DNA of 22,371 nt. Origin: CAZBLK01 sp964492715 (GTDB taxonomy: Bacteria > Bacillota > Clostridia > Lachnospirales > WRBF01). The translations under genes were made by a program, and so were the position numbers. The notes beneath the pieces are model-generated. The model did not search any database and was not told the origin of the DNA. It worked only from the letters and a program-made list of their open reading frames with translations. Positions within the stretch are counted from its first letter, which is position 1; each line of letters opens with the position of its first letter. This document shows positions 22,315-22,371 of the stretch, piece after piece. The stretch lies in contig CAZBLK010000034.1 in assembly GCA_964492715.1 (NCBI GenBank), positions 1 through 22,371 on the forward strand, read 5' to 3'.

Positions 22315-22371
22315 ATGGGAGATATTCAGTCAAAATTAAAACGTCTATTTGCGGGCTCAATTGAGCAAATG
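22315..22371 (+). CDS. Start of an unidentified gene, cut by the window end
   Basis: ATG 22315 is preceded by GGAGG (22304-22308) at a 6-base distance, and the frame stays open for 19 codons (MGDIQSKLKRLFAGSIEQM) to the end of the window. That is too little to name the product. The strong ribosome binding site and its position after a terminator make it a likely real gene, possibly a partner of the AraC-type regulator. Confidence 0.6.
   Translation, partial: MGDIQSKLKRLFAGSIEQM

Noticed and set aside
1..22371. tRNA or rRNA genes, CRISPR arrays, transposase or integrase genes
   Set aside because: None could be found on either strand. The repeats seen are inverted-repeat elements, not regularly spaced direct repeats.

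Overview
This window looks like chromosomal DNA of a low-GC Gram-positive anaerobe of the Clostridia (Lachnospiraceae/Eubacteriales-like; genus not determinable by eye). The reasons are strongly AT-rich intergenic DNA, strong GAGG/AGGAG ribosome binding sites, frequent TTG/GTG starts, a PASTA-type PrkC kinase with its PrpC phosphatase in the Firmicutes order rsmB-rlmN-prpC-prkC-rsgA-thiN, and clostridial-style c-di-GMP, NhaC and MocR genes. No tRNA, rRNA, CRISPR array, transposase or integrase was seen.

Layout. (1) 1-1003: a minus-strand holin/endolysin pair (670-1002, 72-677) without adjacent phage structural genes in view. (2) 1095-1201: a short inverted-repeat (MITE-like) element. (3) 1204-2637: a MocR-type GntR/aminotransferase regulator on the minus strand, divergent from a strong plus-strand promoter. 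That promoter makes a ~235-nt structured RNA ending in a terminator (2751-2986). It is followed by a two-gene heterodimeric ABC exporter (3102-6747). (4) 6804-15373: a compact plus-strand operon of RNA methyltransferases RsmB and RlmN, phosphatase PrpC, kinase PrkC, ribosome-assembly GTPase RsgA, thiamine pyrophosphokinase and a membrane GGDEF protein. Genes overlap or are separated by at most 32 nt. (5) 15495-17257: a separately promoted second membrane diguanylate cyclase and a maltose-acetyltransferase-like enzyme. (6) 17428-18675: a minus-strand Gfo/Idh/MocA oxidoreductase whose 5' leader contains another inverted-repeat element (18694-18798). (7) 19102-20535: an NhaC-type Na+/H+ antiporter with its own promoter and terminator. 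(8) 20647-22230: an unusual protein with an N-terminal AraC DNA-binding domain and about 420 residues of helical sequence carrying degenerate chemoreceptor-like hairpin motifs. (9) 22315-22371: the start of a further gene, cut by the window end.

The main operon combines translation/ribosome maturation (RsmB, RlmN, RsgA) with cell-wall-sensing Ser/Thr phosphorylation (PrkC/PrpC), cofactor synthesis and, unusually, a c-di-GMP synthase. The usual rpe gene between rsgA and thiN is missing.

The points most worth a second look are the AraC/chemoreceptor-like hybrid, the structured RNA ahead of the exporter (with a 37-codon reading frame whose stop lies in the terminator stem), and a dispersed inverted-repeat family that sits at gene ends and may carry promoters. 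All calls are by reading alone; no database search was possible.
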